Assembly (NCBI RefSeq): GCF_034932065.1
Contig: NZ_JAYGHP010000002.1
Coordinates: 1-64,000, forward strand
Origin: Crocosphaera sp. UHCC 0190
Lineage (GTDB): Bacteria; Cyanobacteriota; Cyanobacteriia; Cyanobacteriales; Microcystaceae
Direction: 5' to 3'
Length of the DNA stretch: 64,000 nt
Below are positions 26,499 to 35,680 of the stretch, one piece after another. How positions within the stretch are numbered: the stretch's first letter is position 1; every line of letters begins with the position of its first letter. The notes beneath the pieces were generated by a model that saw nothing but the letters and a program-made list of their open reading frames with translations, did no database searches and was not told where the DNA came from. A program made the position numbers and the translations under genes.

Positions 26499-27656
26499 AT
26501 GAATTATAAACAGACTTTTTCTATGGATAATAACCTAACATTACAACAATTTACGTCGGTTGTTTATAGTTCCAAAATCCAAGAATTTGACCCCATTGAA
26601 TTAGGATTATATCTTCTAGAAACTGGAGATTTTCAACAACGTTGGGAAGTAGCAAACCTGTTGCCAAAATTAGGAGATTCTATCATTGATCCATTATTAA
26701 ATATCTTAGAAAATGAGGAAATTGAGACAGAATATCGTTGGTTTGTGGGACGTATTTTAGGAAAATTTAACGACACAAAAATTATAATTGCTTTCGTTAA
26801 CTTACTACAAACAACAGAAGAAGAAGAACTATTAGAGATAGCAGCAGAAGCATTAGGAAATATGGGAATTGCTGCTATTAATAACTTAGAACAATTATTA
26901 ATGGATGATTCCTCTAAATTATTAGCTGTGAAAGCGTTAGCACAAATTCGTCATTCAGAAACTATTTTACCCCTCTTAAAAGTCGTAGATGATTCTAACC
27001 CAGAAATTCGTGCGATCGCCATTGAATCTTTAGGGAGTTTTCATGATTCTCAACTAATTCCTATCTTTATAAAAGCGTTAAAAGATCCTATCTTTTCAAT
27101 TCGTAAAGAAGGGATTATTGCTTTGGAAATGCAGCCAGAATTCAAAGAAAAATTTGAGTTTATTAAACAGATAAAACCTTTACTTTATGATCTTAATTTA
27201 GAAGTCTGTCAACAAGCTGCTTTCGCATTAGGAAGAATGAAAGATCAAGAAGCAACGGAAGCTTTATCTCAAGTTCTTAGTTCTGAACTAACTCCCCCAA
27301 TGCTCAAAAAAGAAGTCATAAAAGCCTTAAATTGGACAGAAAACCCTCAAGCTTTAGACTATTTACAACAAGCATTATTAAAGGAAAAATCAGAAATATG
27401 CCAAGAAATTATTGTGATATTAGGAACACAAAACCAGGAGCATTTAAAACTTAAAGCAACTCAAATATTAATGGATTTTTTATCTTTAGATAAACCCGTT
27501 ATTAGGGATAAAATAATTAAACAATCTGTTGCATTATCTTTAGGGGAATTGGGTGATTCAATGGCAATTAAGTCCTTGAATAAACTGGCCAAAGATCCAG
27601 AAAAATCCGTTCAATTACACGCGCTTGCAGCCTTAAAAAAAATGTCTAATAGTTAA
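26499..27656 (+). CDS. HEAT-repeat protein (PBS lyase-like repeats)
   Basis: 385 aa built from about ten 30-residue HEAT repeats: for example EEELLEIAAEALGNMGIAAI, SNPEIRAIAIESLGSF, NLEVCQQAAFALGRM and KSVQLHALAALKKM. Cyanobacterial proteins of this kind include CpcE/CpcF and NblB, which bind phycobilins or phycobiliproteins, and many uncharacterised scaffolds. I see no catalytic signature. It is not next to phycobiliprotein genes, so a role in pigment metabolism is only one possibility. M9 is an alternative start. Confidence 0.75.
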   Translation: MNYKQTFSMDNNLTLQQFTSVVYSSKIQEFDPIELGLYLLETGDFQQRWEVANLLPKLGDSIIDPLLNILENEEIETEYRWFVGRILGKFNDTKIIIAFVNLLQTTEEEELLEIAAEALGNMGIAAINNLEQLLMDDSSKLLAVKALAQIRHSETILPLLKVVDDSNPEIRAIAIESLGSFHDSQLIPIFIKALKDPIFSIRKEGIIALEMQPEFKEKFEFIKQIKPLLYDLNLEVCQQAAFALGRMKDQEATEALSQVLSSELTPPMLKKEVIKALNWTENPQALDYLQQALLKEKSEICQEIIVILGTQNQEHLKLKATQILMDFLSLDKPVIRDKIIKQSVALSLGELGDSMAIKSLNKLAKDPEKSVQLHALAALKKMSNS

Positions 27657-27688
27657 GCATTTTTCTGCAAAACTTATCGCAAAAAACC

Positions 27689-29377
27689 TTAATCCATTCG
27701 TCTTGATTTAGCCAGTTGCCAACTCAGAAAAATGACCGGAATCATGCCAACTAAAACAATGGCTAAAGCGGGGGCTGCTGCCTCTGGTAAACGTTCATCC
27801 GAGGCATATTGATAAACTCTAATTGCTAAAGTATCAAAGTTAAAAGGACGAATAACCAAAGTGGCAGGTAATTCCTTCATAACATCGACAAATACTAACA
27901 TAATTGAGGTTAACATTCCCCCTGTCATTAAGGGAGTATGTACCTTAACTAAAATATTGCTAGGGGTTGAGCCTAAACTTCTGGCTGCATCATCTAAACT
28001 TGGTTTTATTTTCCCTAAACTCGACTCTACTGCCCCAAATGCAACGGGTAAAAAACGCACTAAATAAGCATAAATTAAAGCGACAATAGTACCACTAATT
28101 AATAACCCGATTTTTAGATTAAAAGTATGTTGGATAAAATTAGCGATCGCATTATCCAATTTCCCCACGGGAATTAAAATTCCCACCGCAATAACCGAGC
28201 CAGGAATAGCATAACCCAAGGCAGCAATTCTAATACTAATCTTCATAAAAAGATTGTTTTGTAATCGCTGTCCATAGGCCATAATTAAGGCAAGAAGTAA
28301 CCCAGCGATCGCAGTAATAACCGCCACAATTAAACTATGACTTGCCAACTGCCAAAAATTATTAGCCAGGGCATCAGTGGCATTGGCAATGACTAAATGA
28401 ATCAAATAAATTGCCGGAACTAAAAATCCGCCAAAGAAGGGTAAAAAACAAACAAACCAGGCAATAATTGCTCGCCATGAATTCAGTTGATATCGTGGTA
28501 AATGAAGCTGAGGACTACTGGTTTGATAATAACGAGCTTGACGACGTGACCATAATTCTAGGGTAATTAATCCCACAATAAACAACATTAAAAATGCGGC
28601 TAATTGCGCTGCTGCTTGCCGTTCCCCTAATCCAAACCAGGTACTATAAATTCCAGTAGTAAACGTATTTACGCCAAAATATTGTACTGTTCCAAAATCA
28701 TTAAGGGTTTCCATCAAAGCTAAAGCCAACCCCGCCATAATAGCAGGACGAGCTAAGGGAAGAGCCACTTTAAAAAAGCTTTGCCAAGGGCTACATCCTA
28801 AAGAACGACTCGCTTCTAAGGTGCAGATAGATTGTTCTAAAAAAGCAGTCCGTGCTAGTAAATAAACATAGGGATAAAGCACTAGAATTAACATGATTAT
28901 TGCTCCCCATAAAGAACGAATATCAGGGAACCAATAATCATTAACATTACTCCATCCAAACCACTGACGCAGGGTGATTTGTACTGGGCCATAATAGTCC
29001 AGCATATTCGTATAAGTGTAAGCTAATAAATAGGCAGGGGCAGACAAAGGAAGTAACAATAACCATTCAAACCAACTACATCCCCAAAAGCGACATAAGG
29101 TGACTAACCAAGCGGTTGAGACTCCCATCATCAGTACCCCTACCCCAACGCCAAACATCAGCAACAGAGAGTTGATAATATAATCCGTGAGGACGGTTGC
29201 AGCTAAGTGTTGCCAGACGGCTTGAGCATTGGTAAAAAGGCTACTAACAACAAATAAAATCGGTGTGGCAATTAAAGCGGCAATGATGATTACCAGTGCT
29301 GTCCAACTATTCAAGGAAAAACGACTGAGCCGAGATTTGGGGGTGAGAGAAACGGGTTTAGATTCGGTCATGAACAA
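27689..29377 (-). CDS. futB: Iron(III) ABC transporter permease, FutB/SfuB type
   Basis: 562 aa, two fused permease halves of about six membrane segments each. Each has the ABC-docking EAA motif: EASRSLGCSPWQSFFKVALP in the first half and DDAARSLGSTPSNILVKVHT in the second. This double-permease form is typical of ferric iron uptake systems (FutB in Synechocystis, SfuB, FbpB). No binding protein or ATPase gene is nearby, which is common in cyanobacteria, where fut genes are scattered. M3 is an alternative start. Confidence 0.88.
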   Translation of the reverse strand: MFMTESKPVSLTPKSRLSRFSLNSWTALVIIIAALIATPILFVVSSLFTNAQAVWQHLAATVLTDYIINSLLLMFGVGVGVLMMGVSTAWLVTLCRFWGCSWFEWLLLLPLSAPAYLLAYTYTNMLDYYGPVQITLRQWFGWSNVNDYWFPDIRSLWGAIIMLILVLYPYVYLLARTAFLEQSICTLEASRSLGCSPWQSFFKVALPLARPAIMAGLALALMETLNDFGTVQYFGVNTFTTGIYSTWFGLGERQAAAQLAAFLMLFIVGLITLELWSRRQARYYQTSSPQLHLPRYQLNSWRAIIAWFVCFLPFFGGFLVPAIYLIHLVIANATDALANNFWQLASHSLIVAVITAIAGLLLALIMAYGQRLQNNLFMKISIRIAALGYAIPGSVIAVGILIPVGKLDNAIANFIQHTFNLKIGLLISGTIVALIYAYLVRFLPVAFGAVESSLGKIKPSLDDAARSLGSTPSNILVKVHTPLMTGGMLTSIMLVFVDVMKELPATLVIRPFNFDTLAIRVYQYASDERLPEAAAPALAIVLVGMIPVIFLSWQLAKSRRMD

Positions 29378-29636
29378 TCAGCTAACTATCCCATTAAATA
29401 TAGCAATTCTCAAGAACTTATGAGTAATTGGCTATTCTCTATTTAAACTTGTTTTTTGCCCAAAACTTGATATTTTTTAACATAAAATTCTCCCAAAAAA
29501 TGCTAATCTGAAAGTGGAATATGAAGGTTTAGAGTCTTGTCTGTCTCTACATCAAGAGGGCTTGAGTGTTGTTTTGGGGTATTACTCCTACGGGTGGTGT
29601 TGTTGCATAATTGCTGTTCAAGAGGTTATAACCACT

Positions 29637-30296
29637 ATGAATACTAGGTTTCATGATCGCCCAGAAGCAGGGCAACAGTTAGCTACTCGCCTAACGGAGT
29701 TTAAAAACCGCAAGGATGTCTTAGTTTTAGCGTTGCCGAGGGGTGGGGTTCCCGTAGCGTTTGAAATTGCTAAAAAACTAAATCTTCCCTTGGATGTTTG
29801 TTTAGTGAGAAAATTGGGGGTTCCTGATCGCCGAGAATTGGCTATGGGTGCGATCGCTTCTGGTGGGGTGAGAATCATTAATTATAATGTGGTGAACTGG
29901 TTAAATCTCTCACCAAGTATTATTGAAAAAGTTACTCAAGAAGAAAAGCTTGAATTAGCGCGTCGTGAACTGGTTTATCGCGGGGATAAACCCTGGCCAA
30001 CGATTACCCACCAAACCATTATACTTGTGGATGATGGTATTGCCACAGGCTCAACGATTAAAGCTGCGATCGCTATTTTAAAGCAACAACATCCTCAAAA
30101 AATTATTGTAGCGGTTCCTGTTGCGCCTCCCTCTGTTTGTCGCCAATTAGAGCTTGAAGTTGCTCAAGTAGTTTGTTTAGAAAAGCCAGATAATCTTAAT
30201 TCTATCAGTCTTTGGTATGATGATTTTTCTCAAACCAGCGATCAGGAAGTTTGTAACTTATTAGCTCTCACTTCTGGGGTTTCTCTTGCTAATTAA
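29637..30296 (+). CDS. Phosphoribosyltransferase family protein
   Basis: 219 aa from MNTRFHDRPEAGQQLATRL. The open frame continues 41 codons upstream, but those residues look untranslated. The PRPP-binding motif is ILVDDGIATGSTIKAAI; the N-terminal VLALPRGGVPVAFEIAKKLN and LDVCLVRKLGVPDRRELAMG are typical of the stand-alone PRTase family with an unknown base substrate. Divergent from futB with a gap of about 260 bases in which I see no gene. Confidence 0.85.
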   Translation: MNTRFHDRPEAGQQLATRLTEFKNRKDVLVLALPRGGVPVAFEIAKKLNLPLDVCLVRKLGVPDRRELAMGAIASGGVRIINYNVVNWLNLSPSIIEKVTQEEKLELARRELVYRGDKPWPTITHQTIILVDDGIATGSTIKAAIAILKQQHPQKIIVAVPVAPPSVCRQLELEVAQVVCLEKPDNLNSISLWYDDFSQTSDQEVCNLLALTSGVSLAN

Positions 30297-30440
30297 TCTG
30301 AGTTTTGGAGCATCAATAATCAATTACCAGATAAAAAATTTAGCTTAGATGACAGAGTTAACACCCTTGAAAATAAAGTACAACAACTAGAGGAAACTAT
30401 TAGTATTTTAGTTGATATTATTAACAAATCGAATGAATAG
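30297..30440 (+). pseudogene. Coiled-coil remnant without start codon
   Basis: In the same frame as the preceding gene, after its stop, the sequence reads KFSLDDRVNTLENKVQQLEE and TISILVDIINKSNE before a TAG. A clear coiled coil, but no ATG, GTG or TTG precedes it. It looks like the 3' end of a lost gene. Confidence 0.35.
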
Positions 30441-30445
30441 GAGAA

Positions 30446-31330
30446 CTATTCTTGATTCATATTTACCGTTACTTCTCGCTTTTCTGTCAAACACATAGCA
30501 ATACTTTTTTCATAATAAGCTGATTCATTAATAAAGACAGGATAAACTGTAGTATCTCCTTCATAAGTAATGGTTTCTCCATCAAAGGTAATAAATAAGG
30601 GATCGCCAGGATTAAGAGGTTGATAATCTTTAAATTGCAGTGTGGGATGAATCATTCCTGTTATCTCTTGATGATTACGGGGATAATCAATGGTTTTAAA
30701 TACTTCGTAATAAGTTAATTTTCTGGGTAAATCTGCGATTTCTTCTTGATTATAGTTATCTAAATAATCTAATAAACTATAAATAAGTTGTTCTGTTTGA
30801 CTAAATAAGGTAGCATCTAAAATTCCTTGAGCAACTGGCCCAACTTCAATAGTAAGTCCTAACTCGGTACTACTTCTTAATAAAAGGTTTTCTCGTTCTG
30901 AACGATAATATAAAACCTTAAGTTCAGGATAAATTGAACTTAAATAACTGACTAAACATAAATGAAAAGAATTAGTATCAGAGAGAATAATACTTAGTCC
31001 CATTTGGGAAGTTGTGCTATGTAAATCAATGAGAAATTGAATCTGATTTTTGATCAGTTTTTGATAAATTGTTTTCGCTAAAAGTTGCTCATAAAGGCCA
31101 TGATCTAAATTGTCAATATCTCGCTGATCAAAACATCTATTTAAGTCGGTATCAACATATCTTACCCTTAAATCAATGGCTTTAGGATTAGCTAAAAAGG
31201 GGAAAATATCAAAAGTTGATCGCTCAATTAAATGAGGATTTTTGAGAAACTTTTTAATTAAATAGATTCCGGTCATTTCATTGCCATGAGTGCCACCAAA
31301 AAGGGCTACTTTCTTAATTTTTTTAATCAT
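30446..31330 (-). CDS. Aspartoacylase/succinylglutamate desuccinylase family protein
   Basis: 294 aa zinc-dependent amidohydrolase. Zinc ligands H15 and E18 in GGTHGNEMTG and the second His in LIDLHSTTSQMG; substrate-type Arg/Asn in YVDTDLNRCF. It fits the aspartoacylase (N-acetylaspartate deacetylase) branch, and cyanobacterial homologues are often annotated so, but the true substrate is unproven. Its start overlaps the end of the peroxidase gene by 8 bases. A second M14-like enzyme is at 50675. Confidence 0.87.
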   Translation of the reverse strand: MIKKIKKVALFGGTHGNEMTGIYLIKKFLKNPHLIERSTFDIFPFLANPKAIDLRVRYVDTDLNRCFDQRDIDNLDHGLYEQLLAKTIYQKLIKNQIQFLIDLHSTTSQMGLSIILSDTNSFHLCLVSYLSSIYPELKVLYYRSERENLLLRSSTELGLTIEVGPVAQGILDATLFSQTEQLIYSLLDYLDNYNQEEIADLPRKLTYYEVFKTIDYPRNHQEITGMIHPTLQFKDYQPLNPGDPLFITFDGETITYEGDTTVYPVFINESAYYEKSIAMCLTEKREVTVNMNQE

Positions 31331-33074
31331 TCTTTAGATTGGGTGGGCATTTACCCTCCCGACTAATCACTATTTTTGTTCGATTTACCTTCAACCCCAT
31401 TGCCCCACAAATACCGAAAAGAAGCAAGGAGAAGACAGGGGAAGACTCAGGGGTACTAACATAGATAAACACATTTTCCTGAAGGTTAGTAATGCTAGTA
31501 TTGCGTTGGATAATGTTAGATAGGGTAGTGTTATTAAAGTCAGGATCGAATAGCAAAATATCCGCTAATTCATCGGCATTTTGATAGAAAAAGCGATCAC
31601 CGTCCCGCAGTCTCTCAAATTGATCTTTGATAATAGCAAAGAAAGTTTCCCCCACTAAACCCCCATTAAAATGGGTTTCCGCTAGTCCCGCGATCCAAAG
31701 ATCTACTTCATTAATTGACCCATAAATTGACTCAAAAGCATTAGCTAAGTCTACATCTCCTCCCGTTAACTCTAAAAAGCTGCTATAGGGTAATAAACCA
31801 AGGGCTAAACGAACAGTATTAAGATCAGGAATACCATGATCTCGCCCCCGTTGTATATTCAAAGAAGCTAAATCCATCCCCCCCATCCCAGGTTGTCCAA
31901 ACAGGAAATTTCTGACATCATCGATGATCAGGGTATCCACTTCTTGGGCGTTGGCCGAAGCTAACCCTAATAATAAGGAGTCTGCCCCAAATTGTTTGAG
32001 TTGATCGGGGTTATTAAAAGCATCCCGTAGGGCTATATTTCCCTCATCCGCGACAGTTCCATCATTGTTAAGTCGTAGTAGAGTAGGAGAGAGTAGGGTG
32101 TGGCCAACCCGAAAAGCGGCCGTTGAAAATTCGTTACTAATGCTCGGATTAACCAGAGCGTTATAACCTGTAAAGGATGATAAAGCATTCGGCCCTAATA
32201 GGATGGGGAGATATTCCTCATAGGTGATTTTTTGGATCTCGGCCCCTAGGACTTTTCTCGCTGCTTCATAGAAAAAGTCATCCTCACTCAACCCTGAATG
32301 ATTAAACTCATCAACTAAGGCAGTTTCACCGTCATCTAGACGCTGTTTGATGCTTCCCACCAGTCGATTATGTTCTCGATTAAATAGGGAATGAGTGGCG
32401 GTTAAGGCGATTTGTTCATTAGCCCTGATATCACCAGAGATGAAATTTTGATTGGCATCCAGCATTGAGAGGCCTTCCCCATTATCGGCGACACTCATCA
32501 TCAGTGTGCCATTGCTACCTCTCAGTTCGTTAGCCCTAGTTACATCGGAACCATAAATATTAGAAGCGTCAATAAAGGAGGTAATCTGGTTAATTTGTTG
32601 GCGAGGATTACTATTTTCATCAAAAATAGAGCGTTCAAAGCCAATTACTTGGTTTCCGGTACTGTTGGGATCAAAAAACGGATCACCTGTGGGGACGGGA
32701 ATATTAAACAGTTCTGGTGAGGTAGTATTAGCTGGGGTCAAATCAAGATCATGATCGATAAATTGTCCCCATTGCCAAATCCAATTACTCGCCTGCAAAC
32801 TATTAGGAATTAAACTTGATTGTGCCGCTATTCCATTACTAATAGCGCGAGGATTTGGTAGGTTAATATCTCCTCTCGGTTCTGAAATTCCATCTTGATA
32901 CTGGGGCGAGGCTAGGCGTAGCAGTTGGGTATTGGCTGCACCTAAGTCTAAGGGGTTATTATTTGTCCCGTCAATGGTGCGGAATTCAGCAGCGATACTG
33001 GGAACAGATGTTAAGAGACTCCCCAGAGTCCCTAAACAGAAACTAATGCGCTGAACGCTTATACAATTAATCAT
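31323..33074 (-). CDS. Secreted animal-type heme peroxidase (peroxinectin-like) with PEP-CTERM
   Basis: 583 aa. An N-terminal signal peptide (ISFCLGTLGSLLTSVPSIAA) is followed by the peroxidase domain: distal His in WQWGQFIDHDLDLTP, then SNIYGSDVTRANELRGSNG, the REHNRL motif and LNIQRGRDHGIPDLNTVRLA. It oxidises substrates with H2O2 outside the cell. Near the C-terminus TPESSPVFSLLLFGICGAMG and the basic KVNRTK form a PEP-CTERM signal. Odd: a tail of about 16 residues follows (SREGKCPPNLKND at the end), encoded largely by a family C-like palindrome, which is unusual because PEP-CTERM signals normally end at the basic cluster. Confidence 0.88.
   Translation of the reverse strand: MINCISVQRISFCLGTLGSLLTSVPSIAAEFRTIDGTNNNPLDLGAANTQLLRLASPQYQDGISEPRGDINLPNPRAISNGIAAQSSLIPNSLQASNWIWQWGQFIDHDLDLTPANTTSPELFNIPVPTGDPFFDPNSTGNQVIGFERSIFDENSNPRQQINQITSFIDASNIYGSDVTRANELRGSNGTLMMSVADNGEGLSMLDANQNFISGDIRANEQIALTATHSLFNREHNRLVGSIKQRLDDGETALVDEFNHSGLSEDDFFYEAARKVLGAEIQKITYEEYLPILLGPNALSSFTGYNALVNPSISNEFSTAAFRVGHTLLSPTLLRLNNDGTVADEGNIALRDAFNNPDQLKQFGADSLLLGLASANAQEVDTLIIDDVRNFLFGQPGMGGMDLASLNIQRGRDHGIPDLNTVRLALGLLPYSSFLELTGGDVDLANAFESIYGSINEVDLWIAGLAETHFNGGLVGETFFAIIKDQFERLRDGDRFFYQNADELADILLFDPDFNNTTLSNIIQRNTSITNLQENVFIYVSTPESSPVFSLLLFGICGAMGLKVNRTKIVISREGKCPPNLKND
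31342..31363. repeat. Diverged family C palindrome inside the peroxidase 3' end
   Basis: TGGGTGGGCATTTACCCTCC, similar to the GGTGGGCAATGCCCACC core at 10333 and 10901. It supplies the last codons of the peroxidase gene. Confidence 0.5.
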
Positions 33075-33218
33075 AGGAGGTAAAACTGTGGAAATTACCT
33101 GGTTTTATACTTAAATTTAAGGGATTTATTCTAATAATATAACTTAGACAAAATTCCAAGTCAATGCTAAAATATAAAAAAAATATATTAATTCATGGTT
33201 CTAGAATTGAGGGATAAT

Positions 33219-33722
33219 TTATTGTGGTAGTTGTCCTTTTAAAGACTCCAAAGAAGACCAGCGACTATCAATTATAGTTGGGTTTTCATCAGGTTGTGTC
33301 CTTGGAGCTTGACAATTTTTACCACATAATTGTCTGAGGGGAATGGCTAAGGATAATTGCTCATAGAGCCAACTATTGGGATCAAAATGTCCTTCGGGGG
33401 ACAGGGTTTCTGATAAATCTTCCCAGGCAATTTCTCTCTCTTGGGGAAAGTTTTGAGGAAGATCAGCATTTTTATCTAACCAAATAATTTCTGATGTATC
33501 AAGGGTTAGGCGATGATTATACTGTTGTAGACAGCGATCGCAGCTTAAGGTCATAATGGTTTCTACCCTGAGTCCAATCTCTAGAAACGTACCACCATGT
33601 CTAATTAACACTTTCCCACGAACTGGAGTCAAGGTGTCTAAGCCAGGGACAATATCATCTAAGAGAAGGGTTTGGGTTCTATTAGGGATTTGCAGTAAAT
33701 GGGGAATATATATAGGTTGCAT
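33219..33722 (-). CDS. YceD/DUF177 family protein
   Basis: 167 aa. Conserved centre MTLSCDRCLQQYNHRLTLDT with the Cys pair CDRC, and a second Cys pair C-G-K-N-C near the C-terminus (PLRQLCGKNCQAPR). Known: in plants and bacteria YceD/DUF177 proteins act in 23S rRNA or ribosome maturation and are often found beside rpmF. Here rpmF is not adjacent. The MQPIYIPHLLQIPNRTQTLL beginning fits the cyanobacterial form. Confidence 0.85.
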   Translation of the reverse strand: MQPIYIPHLLQIPNRTQTLLLDDIVPGLDTLTPVRGKVLIRHGGTFLEIGLRVETIMTLSCDRCLQQYNHRLTLDTSEIIWLDKNADLPQNFPQEREIAWEDLSETLSPEGHFDPNSWLYEQLSLAIPLRQLCGKNCQAPRTQPDENPTIIDSRWSSLESLKGQLPQ

Positions 33723-33761
33723 GATATCAAGTCTCCTATCCGTGGCGATAACTGACTAGAT

Positions 33762-33813
33762 CAATTGTAACAAGAGAATTGACCAAAATTGGGCCATTCT
33801 CTTGTTACAATTG
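33762..33813. promoter_or_regulatory. Long inverted repeat in the divergent promoter region (possible operator)
   Basis: Perfect 18-base arms: CAATTGTAACAAGAGAAT (33762-33779) and its reverse complement (33796-33813). The 16 bases between can pair in part. No T-run follows in either direction. It lies between the YceD gene and the 586/1231-aa operon; the right arm contains the -35 element of the candidate promoter below. Confidence 0.6.
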
Positions 33814-33830
33814 GGCAAGACCCGTATTTT
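33802..33830 (+). promoter_or_regulatory. Candidate sigma-70 promoter of the 586/1231-aa operon
   Basis: TTGTTA (33802-33807), 17 bases, TATTTT (33825-33830). The start codon is at 33864 with GGAG nine bases upstream. The overlap of the -35 box with the inverted repeat suggests repressor or activator control. Confidence 0.4.
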
Positions 33831-33863
33831 AAGGCAAAACGTTAAACAACGGAGAAAATTAAA

Positions 33864-35624
33864 ATGTCTGGACATGAATCAAACTTATCTCTGCCCCAAT
33901 ATGGATATGACTTGGTTGTTTCGACAACACAAGAGTCCATTAATGCGACGATGAAACAATTTTTGGATAAATTCGAGGGCAAGGACTTTATTAGTTGCTA
34001 TGTATCCCAAGAGCAAAGTGATGGGACTTATACAGATGTTCCTGGGGATTATGATCAATTATCCAAAATAGCGGGTATGGATCTATTCTCTATTCCCACC
34101 ACTAATCAAACTGCTGCTCAGAAAGCTGCTGCTGATAAAGCCTACGATAAGTATTTTTCGTTTGCCTTCAAAGCCACAATGGGACTTCCTGATTTCCCTC
34201 TTGAATCAATCCCAAATGTGATCATTTTAGATAAAGGTTCAGTTATCGTTACCTATAATCTGTTTTTCAAGGACTTCAGGATATTAAATGCCGAACCTCA
34301 ACGACGTGGCTATTCTTGGACTAATCTATCCCAAGCAGATGCACCTGCACCTTGGGTATTTCAGTTTAATGTGAAGTTAGATTTGAATTCGAGTGATAGT
34401 GCTTTTAGTCATTTACCAGAGAGTGTACAAAGAAAAGTTAAAAACTTAAACAAAGATTCAGCGTTTAGTGTTCAACAATTATATCTTGATTTGAATACGG
34501 CTGGCTTGGAATCTCCTCCTACGGTTGTGGGTTTAGAAAATACCAGCACCGCTTATATATATCTAACACGGGTGTTTATAAGTTCCTACTTTAAACAATT
34601 GCAGGAGCAGAGCAAAGATCCTGCTAACCCCGATGGAAATATTCTCTTGGGATATTCGGTTAAGCCCACAAAGCCATCAACAACATCTTCTTCTATTATT
34701 CCTACAGATTTAACCTTCATGGTGTCTCCGTTCCGTGATGAAAATGGAGTGCCAACGAAAAGTCACGACCTGTACACCTTGAATTATTTGGTGATGTCTG
34801 ACAATCACCATATGCCTGCTCCTGTTGAATTTGGATGGAATTGGGTTAAGAAATCGGAAGAAAGTGATTATGCTGGCACGATGACAATTAAGAAGGGAAT
34901 TTTTGCCTCTTTCCTTAATCAGCAATTATCCCCATCTCTCAAAAGCGTTTGTCTTATACCCAGTTGCAGTATTCATGTCAATCTTATCAAAATAGAATGG
35001 AATTGCAGTTACAAGAGCGAAACTACTCCGCAAACTTATCAAGTAGTCAATGATGGCACATCTAAGGTATTGACTTTTTCTTATTCACGCAGTGCCCACG
35101 ATAGCGATACTTTTGGGCCAAATTGGGGGAATATAACTTTAACCAATAGTCTTCAAAGCGATATCTATCTAGAGAACAACATTATCAGGACTGTAACAAC
35201 AGCAACTGCCTATGTTCATATCAATCTATACGGAGGAGTGACAGAGGGAAATTTTGTCAAATACCAAACGGAAACATCTTACCAAATAGGAGTCGATCAA
35301 TCAGGAAATCTAACCATTACTTTAACAACAGGTTCTCCACATTTTTCCGATCTTTCAGATAATATCGATCCCAGTGGTTGGTCTAAATTTGTTACTTTAG
35401 GGCAAATTAATGGTGTGGTCGATAAGGTAAAAATTTTTTGGACTCATCTAAAAGATTTCCTTGACAAACATGAGCAAGAAATTTTAGAAATGTTAAGAGG
35501 ATCTGGTGTCTGGGTATTTCCGGGTGGGAAAACTTTTATCTTTAAGGATGTTTATTTTTCAGATAATCAGGATCTAGTTGCCCATATCACCTATGTAGAT
35601 CCAGAAGAATCTTCTCTATTCTAA
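33864..35624 (+). CDS. Unrecognised 586-aa protein, first gene of the candidate effector operon
   Basis: Not assigned with confidence. The N-terminus LSLPQYGYDLVVSTTQESIN and the following amphipathic helix resemble the start of TULIP/P47-like lipid-binding proteins (YGWD...N pattern), a low-confidence impression. The body is beta-rich with many aromatic and Ser/Thr residues: YSWTNLSQADAPAPWVFQFN, DLTFMVSPFRDENG, FGWNWVKKSEESDYAGTMTI. The C-terminal 80 residues contain a helix (DKVKIFWTHLKDFLDKHEQE) and a strand pair VFPGGKTFIFKDVYFSD. There is no signal peptide, membrane segment or catalytic motif. It lies 56 bases before the 1231-aa gene, whose AAGGAG supports co-expression. Confidence 0.6.
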   Translation: MSGHESNLSLPQYGYDLVVSTTQESINATMKQFLDKFEGKDFISCYVSQEQSDGTYTDVPGDYDQLSKIAGMDLFSIPTTNQTAAQKAAADKAYDKYFSFAFKATMGLPDFPLESIPNVIILDKGSVIVTYNLFFKDFRILNAEPQRRGYSWTNLSQADAPAPWVFQFNVKLDLNSSDSAFSHLPESVQRKVKNLNKDSAFSVQQLYLDLNTAGLESPPTVVGLENTSTAYIYLTRVFISSYFKQLQEQSKDPANPDGNILLGYSVKPTKPSTTSSSIIPTDLTFMVSPFRDENGVPTKSHDLYTLNYLVMSDNHHMPAPVEFGWNWVKKSEESDYAGTMTIKKGIFASFLNQQLSPSLKSVCLIPSCSIHVNLIKIEWNCSYKSETTPQTYQVVNDGTSKVLTFSYSRSAHDSDTFGPNWGNITLTNSLQSDIYLENNIIRTVTTATAYVHINLYGGVTEGNFVKYQTETSYQIGVDQSGNLTITLTTGSPHFSDLSDNIDPSGWSKFVTLGQINGVVDKVKIFWTHLKDFLDKHEQEILEMLRGSGVWVFPGGKTFIFKDVYFSDNQDLVAHITYVDPEESSLF

Positions 35625-35680
35625 TCAAACATTTCCCTAATAAAAATCAAAAAGTTCATGTAACATCAAGGAGAAAAATT

